64,000 nt of DNA from JACVRW01 sp963827065 (lineage in GTDB: Bacteria; Actinomycetota; Thermoleophilia; Solirubrobacterales; Thermoleophilaceae), in assembly GCA_963827065.1 (NCBI GenBank), contig CAWGZM010000001.1, forward strand, positions 248,001 through 312,000, read 5' to 3'. The translations under genes were made by a program, and so were the position numbers. The notes under the pieces are model-generated. The model was given only the letters and a program-made list of their open reading frames with translations, searched no databases and was not told the origin of the DNA. This document shows positions 14,869 through 23,232 of the stretch, in pieces (position 1 is the first letter of the stretch; each line of letters starts with the position of its first letter).

Positions 14869-15617
14869 CCCTGGAGATCAGCAACCTGCACGTCCGCACC
14901 GAGGAGCGAGAGATCCTCCATGGCGTGGACCTCGTCGTGAAGAAGGGCGAGACCCACGCCCTGATGGGCCCGAACGGCTCGGGCAAGTCGACGCTCGCCA
15001 ACACCCTCATGGGCAACCCGAACTACGAGGTAACCGAGGGCCGCATCGTGCTGAACGGCGAGGACCTCACCGAGGCCGATCCCGACGAGCGCGCTCGGGC
15101 CGGCCTCTTCATGGCCTTCCAGTACCCCGCCACGATCCCGGGCGTCTCGGTCGCGAACTTCCTGCGCATGGCGATCAACGCCACGCGCGAGGAGCCCATC
15201 AAGGTCAAGGAGTTCGGCCAGCTGCTCGGCAAGAACATGGATCTCCTTCGGATCAACCGCGACTTCACGAGCCGCTACCTGAACGAGGGCTTCTCGGGCG
15301 GCGAGAAGAAGCGCGCCGAGATCCTCCAGCTCGCCATGCTGCAGCCCGACTTCGCGGTGCTCGACGAGACCGACTCGGGTCTCGACATCGACGCCCTGCG
15401 GATCGTCTCCGAAGGCGTCAACGCGATGCGCGGCGACGAGCGCGGCTTCCTCATCATCACGCACTACACGCGCATCCTCGAGTACGTGAAGCCCGACTTC
15501 GTCCACATCCTCATCGACGGCCGCATCGTCCGCGAGGGCGGGTCCGAGCTCGCGTCCGAGCTCGAGGACAAGGGCTACGAGTGGGTCCGCGAGGAGGTGG
15601 CCGCCGGTGCCGGCTGA
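14865..15617 (+). CDS. sufC: SufC, ATPase of the SUF Fe-S scaffold
   Basis: 250 residues. ABC-type ATPase with Walker A GPNGSGKST near residue 35, signature FSGGEKKR near 145 and Walker B FAVLDETDSGLDID near 165. SufC binds SufB and SufD and drives scaffold remodelling during cluster assembly. It is coupled to rrf2 upstream by ATGA and to sufD downstream by an 11-bp overlap. Confidence 0.95.
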   Translation: MTLEISNLHVRTEEREILHGVDLVVKKGETHALMGPNGSGKSTLANTLMGNPNYEVTEGRIVLNGEDLTEADPDERARAGLFMAFQYPATIPGVSVANFLRMAINATREEPIKVKEFGQLLGKNMDLLRINRDFTSRYLNEGFSGGEKKRAEILQLAMLQPDFAVLDETDSGLDIDALRIVSEGVNAMRGDERGFLIITHYTRILEYVKPDFVHILIDGRIVREGGSELASELEDKGYEWVREEVAAGAG

Positions 15618-16890
15618 GTTCGTCGAGAACCGCCGCCGCGCCGCACTCGAGGCCTACGAGGCCGAGCCGGTCCCGACCTGGCGCCGCTCCGGCTTCTGGA
15701 CGACGAGCCTGCGCGGGCTCGACCTCGACGCGCTCGAGCCCAAGCGCTACGAGCCGGTCGAGGAGCTGCCGCAGATCGTCCGTGACGACCTCGGCGACGA
15801 GGAGCACGCCGCGCTGATCGTCCAGCAGGGCGCGAGCGTCGTCTACTCGGACGTCGCCGACGAGCGCATCACCGTGATGCCGCTCGAGCGTGCCGTCGAG
15901 GAGGTCCCGGAGCTTGTCGAGCCTTACTTCGCGAAGCGGCTCCCGCACGACGAGGCGAAGTTCGCGGCCGGCACGGCGGCGTTCTGGACCGGCGGGGTCT
16001 TCATCCACGTCCCGAAGAACGTCCAGATCGAGAAGCCGATCCAGGTCGTCTGGCTGATCGACGAGCCGGGCACCGCGCAGTGGGCGCACACGCTGGCCGT
16101 CGTCGGCGAGATGTCCGAGTGCAAGATCCGCGAGTACTTCGTCGCCCCCGACTTCGAGGGCCAGGCGCTCCACTCGGGCGCCTTCGAGCTGTACGCGCTC
16201 CCGGGCGCCCAGGTCGATCTGGCCCACTACCAGGACTGGGGCCGCGGCGAGGTCTACGACCTCTCGACGCGGCGCGTCGAGGTTCGCCGTGACGCCCGCG
16301 TCAAGTGGGTCCCGATTCACCTCGGCGGCCACATGACGAAGCAGACGCTCGACATCATCACCGCCGAGCCGGGCTCGGACATGAAGCACACCGGGCTCTA
16401 CTTCACCGAGCGCGACGAGCATCTCGACCTGTTCACGACGGACCGCCACGAGGCGGCGCACACCACTGGCGACACCGTCTGGAAGGGCGCGCTCACCGGC
16501 GACTCGCGGGCCTCGTACGAGGGGCTCATCCACATCATCCCGAAGGCGACGGAGGTGGACACCTACCTCCAGACGCACCAGATGCTGCTATCGCCGAAGG
16601 CGAAGGGCGACGCGATCCCGTCGCTGATCGTCGAGGTCGACAACGTCAAGGCCTCGCACGGCGGGACCGTCGGCGAGCTCGACCCGGAGCAGATCTTCTA
16701 CATGATGACCCGCGGCATCTCGCGCGCCGAGGCGGTGCGCGTACTCGTCGAGGGCTACTTCGAGGAGGTCGTGCAGCGGCTCGAGGACCCGGGGCTCGAG
16801 GACCTCGTGCGCCGGCGCGTCGCGGAGAAGCTGCACGGCGCCGAGGAGCAGGTGCGCGAGTTCATCGGGGAGCGCGCGGAGGCGACCTGA
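15607..16890 (+). CDS. sufD: SufD, SUF scaffold subunit
   Basis: 427 residues. The beta-helix core shared with SufB (VFIHVPKNVQIEKPIQVVWL; DMKHTGLYFTERDEHLDLFTTDRH; YEGLIHIIPKATEVDTYLQTHQM) and the C-terminal helical domain ending GISRAEAVRVLVEGYFEEVV identify SufD. The GTG at 15607 overlaps the end of sufC. It lacks the SufB-type EGCTA cysteine segment. It acts with SufB and SufC as the BC2D scaffold; sufB is encoded 4 kb downstream rather than next to it. Confidence 0.93.
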   Translation: MPAEFVENRRRAALEAYEAEPVPTWRRSGFWTTSLRGLDLDALEPKRYEPVEELPQIVRDDLGDEEHAALIVQQGASVVYSDVADERITVMPLERAVEEVPELVEPYFAKRLPHDEAKFAAGTAAFWTGGVFIHVPKNVQIEKPIQVVWLIDEPGTAQWAHTLAVVGEMSECKIREYFVAPDFEGQALHSGAFELYALPGAQVDLAHYQDWGRGEVYDLSTRRVEVRRDARVKWVPIHLGGHMTKQTLDIITAEPGSDMKHTGLYFTERDEHLDLFTTDRHEAAHTTGDTVWKGALTGDSRASYEGLIHIIPKATEVDTYLQTHQMLLSPKAKGDAIPSLIVEVDNVKASHGGTVGELDPEQIFYMMTRGISRAEAVRVLVEGYFEEVVQRLEDPGLEDLVRRRVAEKLHGAEEQVREFIGERAEAT

Positions 16891-18128
16891 TGGCCGCGAC
16901 CGCCGAGCACCCGCTCGTCGACGTCAGGGCCGACTTCCCGGTTCTCAACCGGGTGTTCGACGGCAGGCGCGTCGCCTACCTCGACTCGGCCGCGACATCC
17001 CAGCGGCCGCGTCAGGTCGTCGAGGCGATGGACGAGTTCCAGCGCCACTCCTACGCGCCGATCCACCGTGGCGTCTACGAGCTGGCGCGCGAGTCGACGG
17101 ACGCCTTCGAGTCGGCCCGCACGCGGATCGCCGAGTTCGTCGGCTGGGACCCCGCCTGCTCGATCTTCACCCGCAACGCGACCGAGGCAATCAACCTGGT
17201 TGCCTACTCGTGGGGGCGCGCGAACGTCGGCGCCGGCGACGAGGTGCTCATCACGGAGATGGAGCACCACTCCAACATCGTCCCCTGGCAGATGCTCTGC
17301 GAGGAGACCGGTGCGCGGCTGCGCTACCTGACACTGACCGAGGGCGCCGAGCTGTCGTTGGAGGAGCTCGACTCCGTGCTCCACGAGGGCCGGGTGAAGC
17401 TCGTGGCGTTCGCGCACGTGTCGAACGTGCTCGGCACGATCAACCCCGTCGCCGAGATCGTCCGCCGCGCCCGGGCCGCCGGCGCGGTGACGGTCGTCGA
17501 CGGCGCGCAGGCGGTGCCGCAGATGCCCGTCGACCTGGGCGAGCTCGACGCGGACTTCTACGCCTGGACGGGTCACAAGGCGCTCGGGCCGACGATCGGG
17601 ATGCTGCACGGGCGCCGCGAGCTGCTCGACGGGATGCGCCCGTTCCTCGGCGGCGGCCACATGATCTCGCGCGTGGAGCGCGAGCACTCGACCTGGAACG
17701 AGCTGCCCTTCAAGTTCGAGGCCGGCACGTCCGCTGCCACCGAGGCGGTCGGGCTCGGCGCGGCGATCGGCTATCTGGCGGCGGTCGGCATGGAGAACGT
17801 TCGCGCGCACGAGCGCGAGCTGACGGCGTACGCGCTCGAGCGGCTCCCCGAGGTCGATGGCATCACGCTGTTCGGGCCGAGCGACCTCGACCGCCGCGGC
17901 GGGGTCGTCGCCTTCGCGATCGAGGGCATGCACCCGCACGACATCGCCGAGCTCTGCGACCGCGAGGCCGTCTGCGTGCGCGCCGGCCACCATTGCGCGC
18001 AGCCGCTGATGCGCTGCCTCGGGGTGGGCGCCACGGCGCGCGCCTCCTTCCACATCTACAACGCCCGCGACGAGGTGGACCGGCTGGTCGAGGCCCTCAC
18101 CGGTGCACGCGAGGTGTTCGGGCTCTGA
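16890..18128 (+). CDS. sufS: SufS, group II cysteine desulfurase
   Basis: 412 residues, PLP-dependent class V aminotransferase fold. The PLP lysine is in WTGHKALGP near residue 227. The catalytic cysteine is in the short group II loop RAGHHCAQPLM near residue 370. It takes sulfur from cysteine and passes it to SufU. The ATG shares one base with the sufD stop (TGATG) and the stop shares one base with sufU. The CysO pathway in the same window could supply its cysteine. Confidence 0.95.
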   Translation: MAATAEHPLVDVRADFPVLNRVFDGRRVAYLDSAATSQRPRQVVEAMDEFQRHSYAPIHRGVYELARESTDAFESARTRIAEFVGWDPACSIFTRNATEAINLVAYSWGRANVGAGDEVLITEMEHHSNIVPWQMLCEETGARLRYLTLTEGAELSLEELDSVLHEGRVKLVAFAHVSNVLGTINPVAEIVRRARAAGAVTVVDGAQAVPQMPVDLGELDADFYAWTGHKALGPTIGMLHGRRELLDGMRPFLGGGHMISRVEREHSTWNELPFKFEAGTSAATEAVGLGAAIGYLAAVGMENVRAHERELTAYALERLPEVDGITLFGPSDLDRRGGVVAFAIEGMHPHDIAELCDREAVCVRAGHHCAQPLMRCLGVGATARASFHIYNARDEVDRLVEALTGAREVFGL

Positions 18129-18508
18129 TGGACGCTCTGTACCGCGACTACATCCTCGAGCACTACAAAAACCCGCGGAACTTCGGGGAGCTCGACCCAC
18201 ACGACCTCGAGTGGCACGACCACAACCCGCTCTGCGGCGACGAGCTCGGCGTGCACCTCGTCGTCGAGGACGACGTGATCAAGGAGCTCCGCTTCCACGG
18301 CCAGGGCTGCGCGATCAGCCAGGCGGCCGCGTCGATCACCTCCGAGGACCTGGTCGGGATGCCGGTCGACGAGATCGCGAAGCTCGACGCCGACTGGGTC
18401 ATCGACCACCTCGGCATCGACATCTCGCCGACGCGCCGCAAGTGCGCGCTGCTGTCGCTCAAGGTGATGCGCGGCGCGACTACGGGCGACGCTTCCTGGC
18501 CCGAGTAG
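18128..18508 (+). CDS. sufU: SufU, zinc-dependent sulfur acceptor for SufS
   Basis: 126 residues, IscU-like fold. The three conserved cysteines and the Asp that hold zinc in SufU are visible: NPLCGDE near residue 34, GQGCAISQAAASI near 59 and RRKCALLSL near 107. In Gram-positive SUF systems SufU exchanges zinc with SufS and accepts persulfide rather than building clusters. The ATG at 18128 overlaps the sufS stop by one base; the frame extends far upstream only as a shadow of sufS. Confidence 0.93.
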   Translation: MDALYRDYILEHYKNPRNFGELDPHDLEWHDHNPLCGDELGVHLVVEDDVIKELRFHGQGCAISQAAASITSEDLVGMPVDEIAKLDADWVIDHLGIDISPTRRKCALLSLKVMRGATTGDASWPE

Positions 18509-18515
18509 CCGTCGC

Positions 18516-18794
18516 CTAGGCCGGGTTGTCGCGCGCCCAGCGCGCGATTTCCTTCGACCCCTGGATGACCTCGTCGTCGTCGGTCACCAACACGGGGACC
18601 CAGTTCTGCCCGGTGAGCTCGCGCACCTTGCGGCGCGTCGGCGTCAAGGCGTCCGGCAGCGGCCCCAGCCCGTAGACCCGCTCGACGTCGGGCTTCCAGC
18701 CGGCCTCCGTCAGCGCGACGTGGGCGTTTCGGCAGGGGTGCCCGCCGGGCCGCCACGGCGCCGGGAAGGTCCCCCAGCAGACGTACAGCTCCAC
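18516..18794 (-). CDS. Small glutaredoxin/GST-N-like thioredoxin-fold protein
   Basis: 92 residues, compatible with a single thioredoxin-fold domain of the glutathione S-transferase N-terminal type: beta-alpha-beta start MELYVCWGTFP, a conserved Pro in NWVPVLVTDDDEVIQGSKEIARW and the S-x-E-I segment that holds glutathione in true GSTs. Cys6 and Cys21 are present but do not form a CxxC. The GTG at 18794 has TAGGGT 6 bases upstream, a leaderless pattern. It is convergent with sufU, 7 bp apart. The function is unknown. Confidence 0.7.
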   Translation of the reverse strand: MELYVCWGTFPAPWRPGGHPCRNAHVALTEAGWKPDVERVYGLGPLPDALTPTRRKVRELTGQNWVPVLVTDDDEVIQGSKEIARWARDNPA

Positions 18795-18823
18795 GTGACG
18801 ACCCTAACCCGCCGGGATGGCAC

Positions 18824-18858
18824 TTGACAGATACCACTAGTATCTGGATACTGTCGGT
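18824..18858 (+). promoter_or_regulatory. Consensus promoter and palindromic operator of the TetR gene
   Basis: TTGACA (18824-18829), a 17-bp spacer and GATACT (18847-18852) form a near-consensus promoter whose start point should fall on the ATG at 18859. The inverted repeat AGATAC-CACTA-GTATCT (18829-18845) fills the spacer, so a bound dimer would block polymerase. This suggests autoregulation by the TetR protein. Confidence 0.65.
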
Positions 18859-19539
18859 ATGCCCACTGCCGTCCCCTCCCGCGCCGAGCGCCAGGCCCTG
18901 ACCCGCACCGCGCTCGTCGACGCGGCTGAGCGCCTCTTCATCGCCCAGGGATTCCACGCCACCCCGCTCGACTCGGTGGCGGCCGCGGCCGGCTACACGA
19001 AGGGCGCGGTCTACTCGAACTTCGCGTCGAAGGAGGACCTCTTCTTCGCCGTCTACGAGCGCCGGCTCGAGAGCCGCGTGGCCGAATTCGAGGCGATCGT
19101 CGCGGCTGCCCCTACGGCCCGCGAAGCCCTCGAGGTCGCCGCCCGGACGGTGTCGGCGGGCGGCGGGCGCAGCGACGGTTGGCTCGCGGTGTTCTTCGAG
19201 TTCTGGGCCCACGTGCTCCGGCACGCCGAGCTGCGCGAGCGTTTCGCCAGCCTGCACCGTCGCATCATCGAGCCCCTCGAGAAGGCGATGGTGAGGCAGG
19301 CGGCAGAGGACGGCACGCCACTCCCCGAGGACCCACGCAAGATGGCCACCGCCCGCTACGCAATGCAGCTCGGGCTCCAGCTAGAGCGGCTCACTCAACC
19401 GGACGTCGTGGACCCGGAGCTGGGCGTGCGCATGGTCTCGCACTCGATCGATGGAGGATCACACGATGGGCTACCGGATCAAGCGCCTTCAGGACTTCGC
19501 AAGAGGCGTACGCGAGAGCAAGGCCCTGCTCGAGCGTGA
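18859..19539 (+). CDS. TetR-family transcriptional regulator
   Basis: 226 residues. The N-terminal HTH is clear: LVDAAERLFIAQGFHATPLDSVAAAAGYTKGAVYSNFASKEDLFFAVY. The rest is a helical ligand-binding domain. It is probably leaderless and autoregulated through the palindrome at 18829-18845. The last 25 or so codons overlap the start of the PaaK-like gene in another frame, which makes the final tail unusual (RKRRTREQGPARA) but ties the two genes together. The likely targets are itself and the downstream CoA-ligase-like gene. Confidence 0.88.
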   Translation: MPTAVPSRAERQALTRTALVDAAERLFIAQGFHATPLDSVAAAAGYTKGAVYSNFASKEDLFFAVYERRLESRVAEFEAIVAAAPTAREALEVAARTVSAGGGRSDGWLAVFFEFWAHVLRHAELRERFASLHRRIIEPLEKAMVRQAAEDGTPLPEDPRKMATARYAMQLGLQLERLTQPDVVDPELGVRMVSHSIDGGSHDGLPDQAPSGLRKRRTREQGPARA

Positions 19540-20824
19540 GCGCTGGCCCCGTGAGCAGATAGAGCGCTTCCAGCGCGACCGGCTGGAGGAGCTCGGTCGT
19601 TATGCCGCCGAGCGCGCCCCGTTCTGGCGCGAGCGGATCCCGCGTGGACGCTTCGAGCTGAGCGACCTGCCCCCGACCACCAAGACGGACCTGATGGAGA
19701 GCTTCGACGAGTTCGTGACAGATCCGCGGCTGCGGCTCGACGAGCTGCTCGAGCATCTCAACGGGATCGAGGGTGACGAGCTCTACCTCGGCGAGTACCG
19801 CGCCATGACCTCGAGCGGCTCCTCGGGTCGCAAGGCCGTGTTCGTCTACGACCGCGCGGCCTGGATCGGCGTCCTCACCATGTTCCTGCGCCGATCCGAC
19901 TGGACCGGCGCGGGGCCGCGGCTGCCGCGGCTGCGGCTAGTGATGATCGGGGGCGCCTCCGCGACCCACATGAGCCGTCGCGGAGTGCGGTCCCTGGATG
20001 TGGGCGTGCATCGTGTGCTCGGCCTCAGCGTGACGCAGCCGCTGCCGGAGCTCGTCGCGCGGCTCAACGACTTCCAGCCAAACCACCTGAACGGCTATCC
20101 CTCCGTGGTCGGGCTGCTCGCCGAGGAGCAGCTCGCCGGACGGCTCCGGCTCCGGCTCGACGCGCTCTTCACCAGCAGCGAGCCGCTCTCACCCGCACTG
20201 CGCGCCCGCCTCGAGGAGGCGTTCGGCGTCCGCCCCTACAACTTCTATGCGACGACCGAGGGGCTCTACGGACACGAGTGCCCCGAGCGCTCGATGCACC
20301 TGTTCGACGACATGTGCATCGTCGAGAACGTCGACGATGACGGTGACCCGGTACCGGTCGGCGAGACGGGCGCGCGGCTGCTCGTGACCAACCTGTTCAA
20401 CCGGGTCGTGCCGCTGATCCGCTTCGAGGTGGGGGACCTCGTGGCGCTCGAGCCGGAGCCCTGCCCCTGCGGCAGGAGCCTGATGCGCGTGCGCTCGCTC
20501 GAGGGCCGGGCCGAGGAGGTGCTGCACATGGGCGGCGTGACGGTGCATCCGCTGCAGTTCGCGCTCGTGACGGCGGACCCGGACGTGCGCGAGTTCCAGG
20601 TGATCCAGGAGCGCGACGGCCTGCGCCTGCGGGTGGCGCTCAGGAACGGCGCCGCCGGCGCTCCGGCGCGCCTGCGCGAACGGTTGAGCGCCCGGCTGCA
20701 AGGCCTTGGCGTTCCAAGCCCGGCGGTCGAGGTAGAGACGGTCGACGCGCTCGAGCGCTCACCCGGCGGGAAGCTGCAGATGATCGTCCCGCAGCGCGAG
20801 TCGTTCCGTACGTCGCAGCGCTAG
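19466..20824 (+). CDS. PaaK-like adenylate-forming enzyme (phenylacetate-CoA ligase family)
   Basis: 452 residues. The Ser/Thr/Gly-rich ATP loop TSSGSSGRKAVF is near residue 118 and the adenylate-binding YNFYATTEG near 258. A CPCGRS segment and a C-terminal domain ending in the catalytic-lysine region SPGGKLQM complete the family layout. It should activate a carboxylic acid as an acyl-adenylate, perhaps to a CoA thioester; the substrate is unknown. ATG 19466 was chosen over 19451 because GGAGGAT lies 6 bases before it. The start lies inside the end of the TetR gene (74-bp overlap). Confidence 0.82.
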   Translation: MGYRIKRLQDFARGVRESKALLERERWPREQIERFQRDRLEELGRYAAERAPFWRERIPRGRFELSDLPPTTKTDLMESFDEFVTDPRLRLDELLEHLNGIEGDELYLGEYRAMTSSGSSGRKAVFVYDRAAWIGVLTMFLRRSDWTGAGPRLPRLRLVMIGGASATHMSRRGVRSLDVGVHRVLGLSVTQPLPELVARLNDFQPNHLNGYPSVVGLLAEEQLAGRLRLRLDALFTSSEPLSPALRARLEEAFGVRPYNFYATTEGLYGHECPERSMHLFDDMCIVENVDDDGDPVPVGETGARLLVTNLFNRVVPLIRFEVGDLVALEPEPCPCGRSLMRVRSLEGRAEEVLHMGGVTVHPLQFALVTADPDVREFQVIQERDGLRLRVALRNGAAGAPARLRERLSARLQGLGVPSPAVEVETVDALERSPGGKLQMIVPQRESFRTSQR

Positions 20825-20830
20825 AATTCC

Positions 20831-20855
20831 ATATCCGACCTCGGAGAACGGATAT
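20831..20855. promoter_or_regulatory. Inverted repeat upstream of sufB, candidate Rrf2/SufR-type operator
   Basis: ATATCCG (20831-20837) and CGGATAT (20849-20855) are perfect complements separated by 11 bp, ending 9 bases before the sufB ATG. Size and place suit a dimeric regulator acting on a separate sufB promoter. No identical copy is seen before rrf2. Confidence 0.5.
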
Positions 20856-20864
20856 CTGAACCAC

Positions 20865-22265
20865 ATGGCAGCAACCGACAAGACTCGAATCAGCAAGCCC
20901 AGCGAGATCAAGGAGAACGATCAGGGCCAGCTCGTCGCCAAGAAGGGCGTGAGCCGTGAGGTCATCGAGGAGCTCTCCAAGATCAAGGGCGAGCCCGACT
21001 GGATGCGCGAGAAGCGCATCAAGTCGTTCGAGATCTTCGAGCGCAAGCCGATTCCGACCTGGGGCGTGGACCTGTCGGATCTCGACCTTTCAGATCTCGT
21101 GCTCTACTCCCCGCCCACGGCGGGCCGCTACGACAGCTGGGACGACGTTCCCGCCGAGCAGAAGGACACCTTCGAGAAGCTCGGCATACCGCAGGCGGAG
21201 CGCGAGCATCTCGCCGGCGTCGTGGGCGTCTGGCGACAGGAGCCGTTCTACGAGGGTCTCAAGAAGGAGTACGCGGACCTCGGGATCATCTTCTGCGCGA
21301 TGGACACGGCGGTCACCGAGCATGAGGACATCGTCCGCGAGTACTTCATGAACAAGTGCGTGCCGCCGCAGGACAACAAGTTCTCCGCGCTGCACGGCGC
21401 AGTCTGGTCCGGCGGCTCGTTCCTCTACGTGCCGAAGGGCGTCAAGGTCGACCTCCCCCTCCAGGCCTACTTCCGCATGGAGGGCTCGGGCGAGGGCACC
21501 TTCGAGCACACGCTGATCATCGCCGACGAGGGCTCGGAGGTGAACTACATCGAGGGCTGCACGGCGCAGACCTACAGCGCCAACTCGATGCACTCGGCCG
21601 TGGTCGAGATCTTCGTCAAGGAGGGCGCGAAGGCGCGCTACACGACCGTCCAGAACTGGTCGAAGGACGTCTTCAACCTCAACACCAAGCGCGCCATCGT
21701 CGAGGCTCACGGAACGGTCGAGTGGGTCGGCGGCTCGATGGGCGCCAAGAAGGTCATGCTCTACCCCGGCTCGTTCCTGATCGGGGAGGGCGCCCGGGCT
21801 GACCACCTGAACGTCGGCGTCGCGAGCGGCGACGTCTGGAAGGACACCGGCGCCAAGGTCGTCCACCTCGCGCCCAACACGACCTCGAACATCCTCGCGA
21901 AGTCGATCTCCAAGGACGGCGGGATCATGGGCTACCGCGGTCTCGTCCGCATGGGCCACAACTCGCAGGGGTCGAAGGCCCGCGTCCAGTGCGACGGCCT
22001 GATGATGGACGACCGCTCGCGCTCGGACACCTGGCCCGACATCCAGATCCAGAACCCGCACGTCACCGTGGCCCACGAGGCCGTGGTCGGCAAGATCTCC
22101 GACGAGCAGCTCTTCTACCTGCAGTCGCGCGGCCTCACCGAGGAGGAGGCGGCGGCGATGATCGTGAACGGCTTCATCGAGCCGGTCACGAAGGAGCTGC
22201 CGATGGAGTACGCCGTCGAGCTGAACCGCCTGATTCAGCTCGAGATGGTCGGTTCGATCGGCTAG
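20865..22265 (+). CDS. sufB: SufB, SUF Fe-S scaffold subunit
   Basis: 466 residues. Family hallmarks are the N-terminal helical part (MREKRIKSFEIFERKPIPTWG), the central EGCTAQTYSANSMH segment with a candidate cluster/sulfur Cys, KARYTTVQNWS, and the C-terminal HEAVVGKISDEQLFYLQSRGL. SufB is where the nascent cluster forms with SufC and SufD. It is encoded alone, separated from rrf2-sufCDSU by a GST-fold gene, a TetR gene and a PaaK-like gene, and has its own upstream inverted repeat. Its end overlaps the convergent arginase-family gene by 4 bp. Confidence 0.95.
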   Translation: MAATDKTRISKPSEIKENDQGQLVAKKGVSREVIEELSKIKGEPDWMREKRIKSFEIFERKPIPTWGVDLSDLDLSDLVLYSPPTAGRYDSWDDVPAEQKDTFEKLGIPQAEREHLAGVVGVWRQEPFYEGLKKEYADLGIIFCAMDTAVTEHEDIVREYFMNKCVPPQDNKFSALHGAVWSGGSFLYVPKGVKVDLPLQAYFRMEGSGEGTFEHTLIIADEGSEVNYIEGCTAQTYSANSMHSAVVEIFVKEGAKARYTTVQNWSKDVFNLNTKRAIVEAHGTVEWVGGSMGAKKVMLYPGSFLIGEGARADHLNVGVASGDVWKDTGAKVVHLAPNTTSNILAKSISKDGGIMGYRGLVRMGHNSQGSKARVQCDGLMMDDRSRSDTWPDIQIQNPHVTVAHEAVVGKISDEQLFYLQSRGLTEEEAAAMIVNGFIEPVTKELPMEYAVELNRLIQLEMVGSIG

Positions 22266-23155
22266 CGAGCGCCCGAGAAAGCCGACTGCAGGGCGTCCAC
22301 GATGCGCCCCGCGTGCTGACGCGCGTGCGCGTGGTCGGCGTCGAAGTCCGTCAGACTCATGCCGGCGAGGTCCGGTGCCGCCACCAGCGGCTCGAGAAGC
22401 TCGACGAACTCCGCCCAGCTGAGTCCCTGCGGCTGGGCGTAGGTCACGGCCGGCAGCTCGCGCTCGTCGAGGGCGTCGAGGTCCACGTGGAGCCATACCG
22501 GGCGGCCCCTGCTCTTGGAGAGCGTCGCCCAGGCGACCTGCCCCGCCCCACGGCGACGGACCGCCGGAGCGGTCGTCTGCTCGACCTCGGGCGGCACCTG
22601 CGCCAGCTCGTCCGCGACGTCGCTGTCGAGCTCCGCCGGGCGGTGCCCGATGAGCGCCACGTTCTCCGGCTCGACCATGGGCGGCTCCCCCGCGAGCCGC
22701 GTCAGCTCGGGATGGCCACACCCGAGCACGAGTGCCAGGTCCATGTCGGCGGCCTCGCCGGTCGGCGAGGTCTCACCGTCGAGCGCGTCCGGGTGCCCGT
22801 CGACCATCCACAGCGACAACCGCCCGGCAGCCACCCGCGCGCCCGCAAGTGTTCCCGGCAGCAGGCTGCAGTCGCCCCCCAGCACGAACGGGCGCTCGCC
22901 GCGCTCGAGCGATGCGGCCACGGCGTCGCGGAGCGTCCTCGATGCATCAACCAGCTGGGCGGCCGCGATCACACCGGTGGCGCGATCGCGTACCGGGTCA
23001 CGCAGCGGGCCGACCACGTCACCAGCGTCGGAGAGCCCGAGCCGTTCGGCGAGGCCGGCCTCGCGCAGCAGGGCCGGCGCCCGCTCTTCGCCGCGGCCGC
23101 CGCCCGAGGAGTCGAGCGGCGCACCGAGCAGCGTCCAGGCAACGGCCATCGCCAT
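22262..23155 (-). CDS. Arginase/agmatinase-family (ureohydrolase) protein
   Basis: 297 residues. The ureohydrolase metal motifs are present with changes: GGDCSLL (usually GGDH), DGHPD (usually DAHxD) and HVDLDALDE (DxDxxD). Five of the six usual ligands remain, with Cys replacing the first His. A dimanganese or related site is therefore plausible but altered. The substrate could be arginine, agmatine, formiminoglutamate or another guanidino compound; none is favoured by neighbours. ATG 23155 is followed by a second ATG two codons later. Confidence 0.78.
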   Translation of the reverse strand: MAMAVAWTLLGAPLDSSGGGRGEERAPALLREAGLAERLGLSDAGDVVGPLRDPVRDRATGVIAAAQLVDASRTLRDAVAASLERGERPFVLGGDCSLLPGTLAGARVAAGRLSLWMVDGHPDALDGETSPTGEAADMDLALVLGCGHPELTRLAGEPPMVEPENVALIGHRPAELDSDVADELAQVPPEVEQTTAPAVRRRGAGQVAWATLSKSRGRPVWLHVDLDALDERELPAVTYAQPQGLSWAEFVELLEPLVAAPDLAGMSLTDFDADHAHARQHAGRIVDALQSAFSGAR

Positions 23156-23185
23156 CGAATTGTGGCTGACGGCCGACCGGCCCGC

Positions 23186-23216
23186 CCGGCCCCGCCTCGT
23201 TCGGAGGCGGGGCCGG
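23186..23216. terminator. Strong hairpin terminator of the secreted-protein gene
   Basis: A perfect 13-bp stem (CCGGCCCCGCCTC and its complement) closes a 5-base loop, 17 bp downstream of the stop of the minus-strand gene at 23233. It has no T-run, as is usual in high-GC actinobacteria. It separates that gene from the arginase-family gene. Confidence 0.75.
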
Positions 23217-23232
23217 ATGAGTCAGAGCTTCT

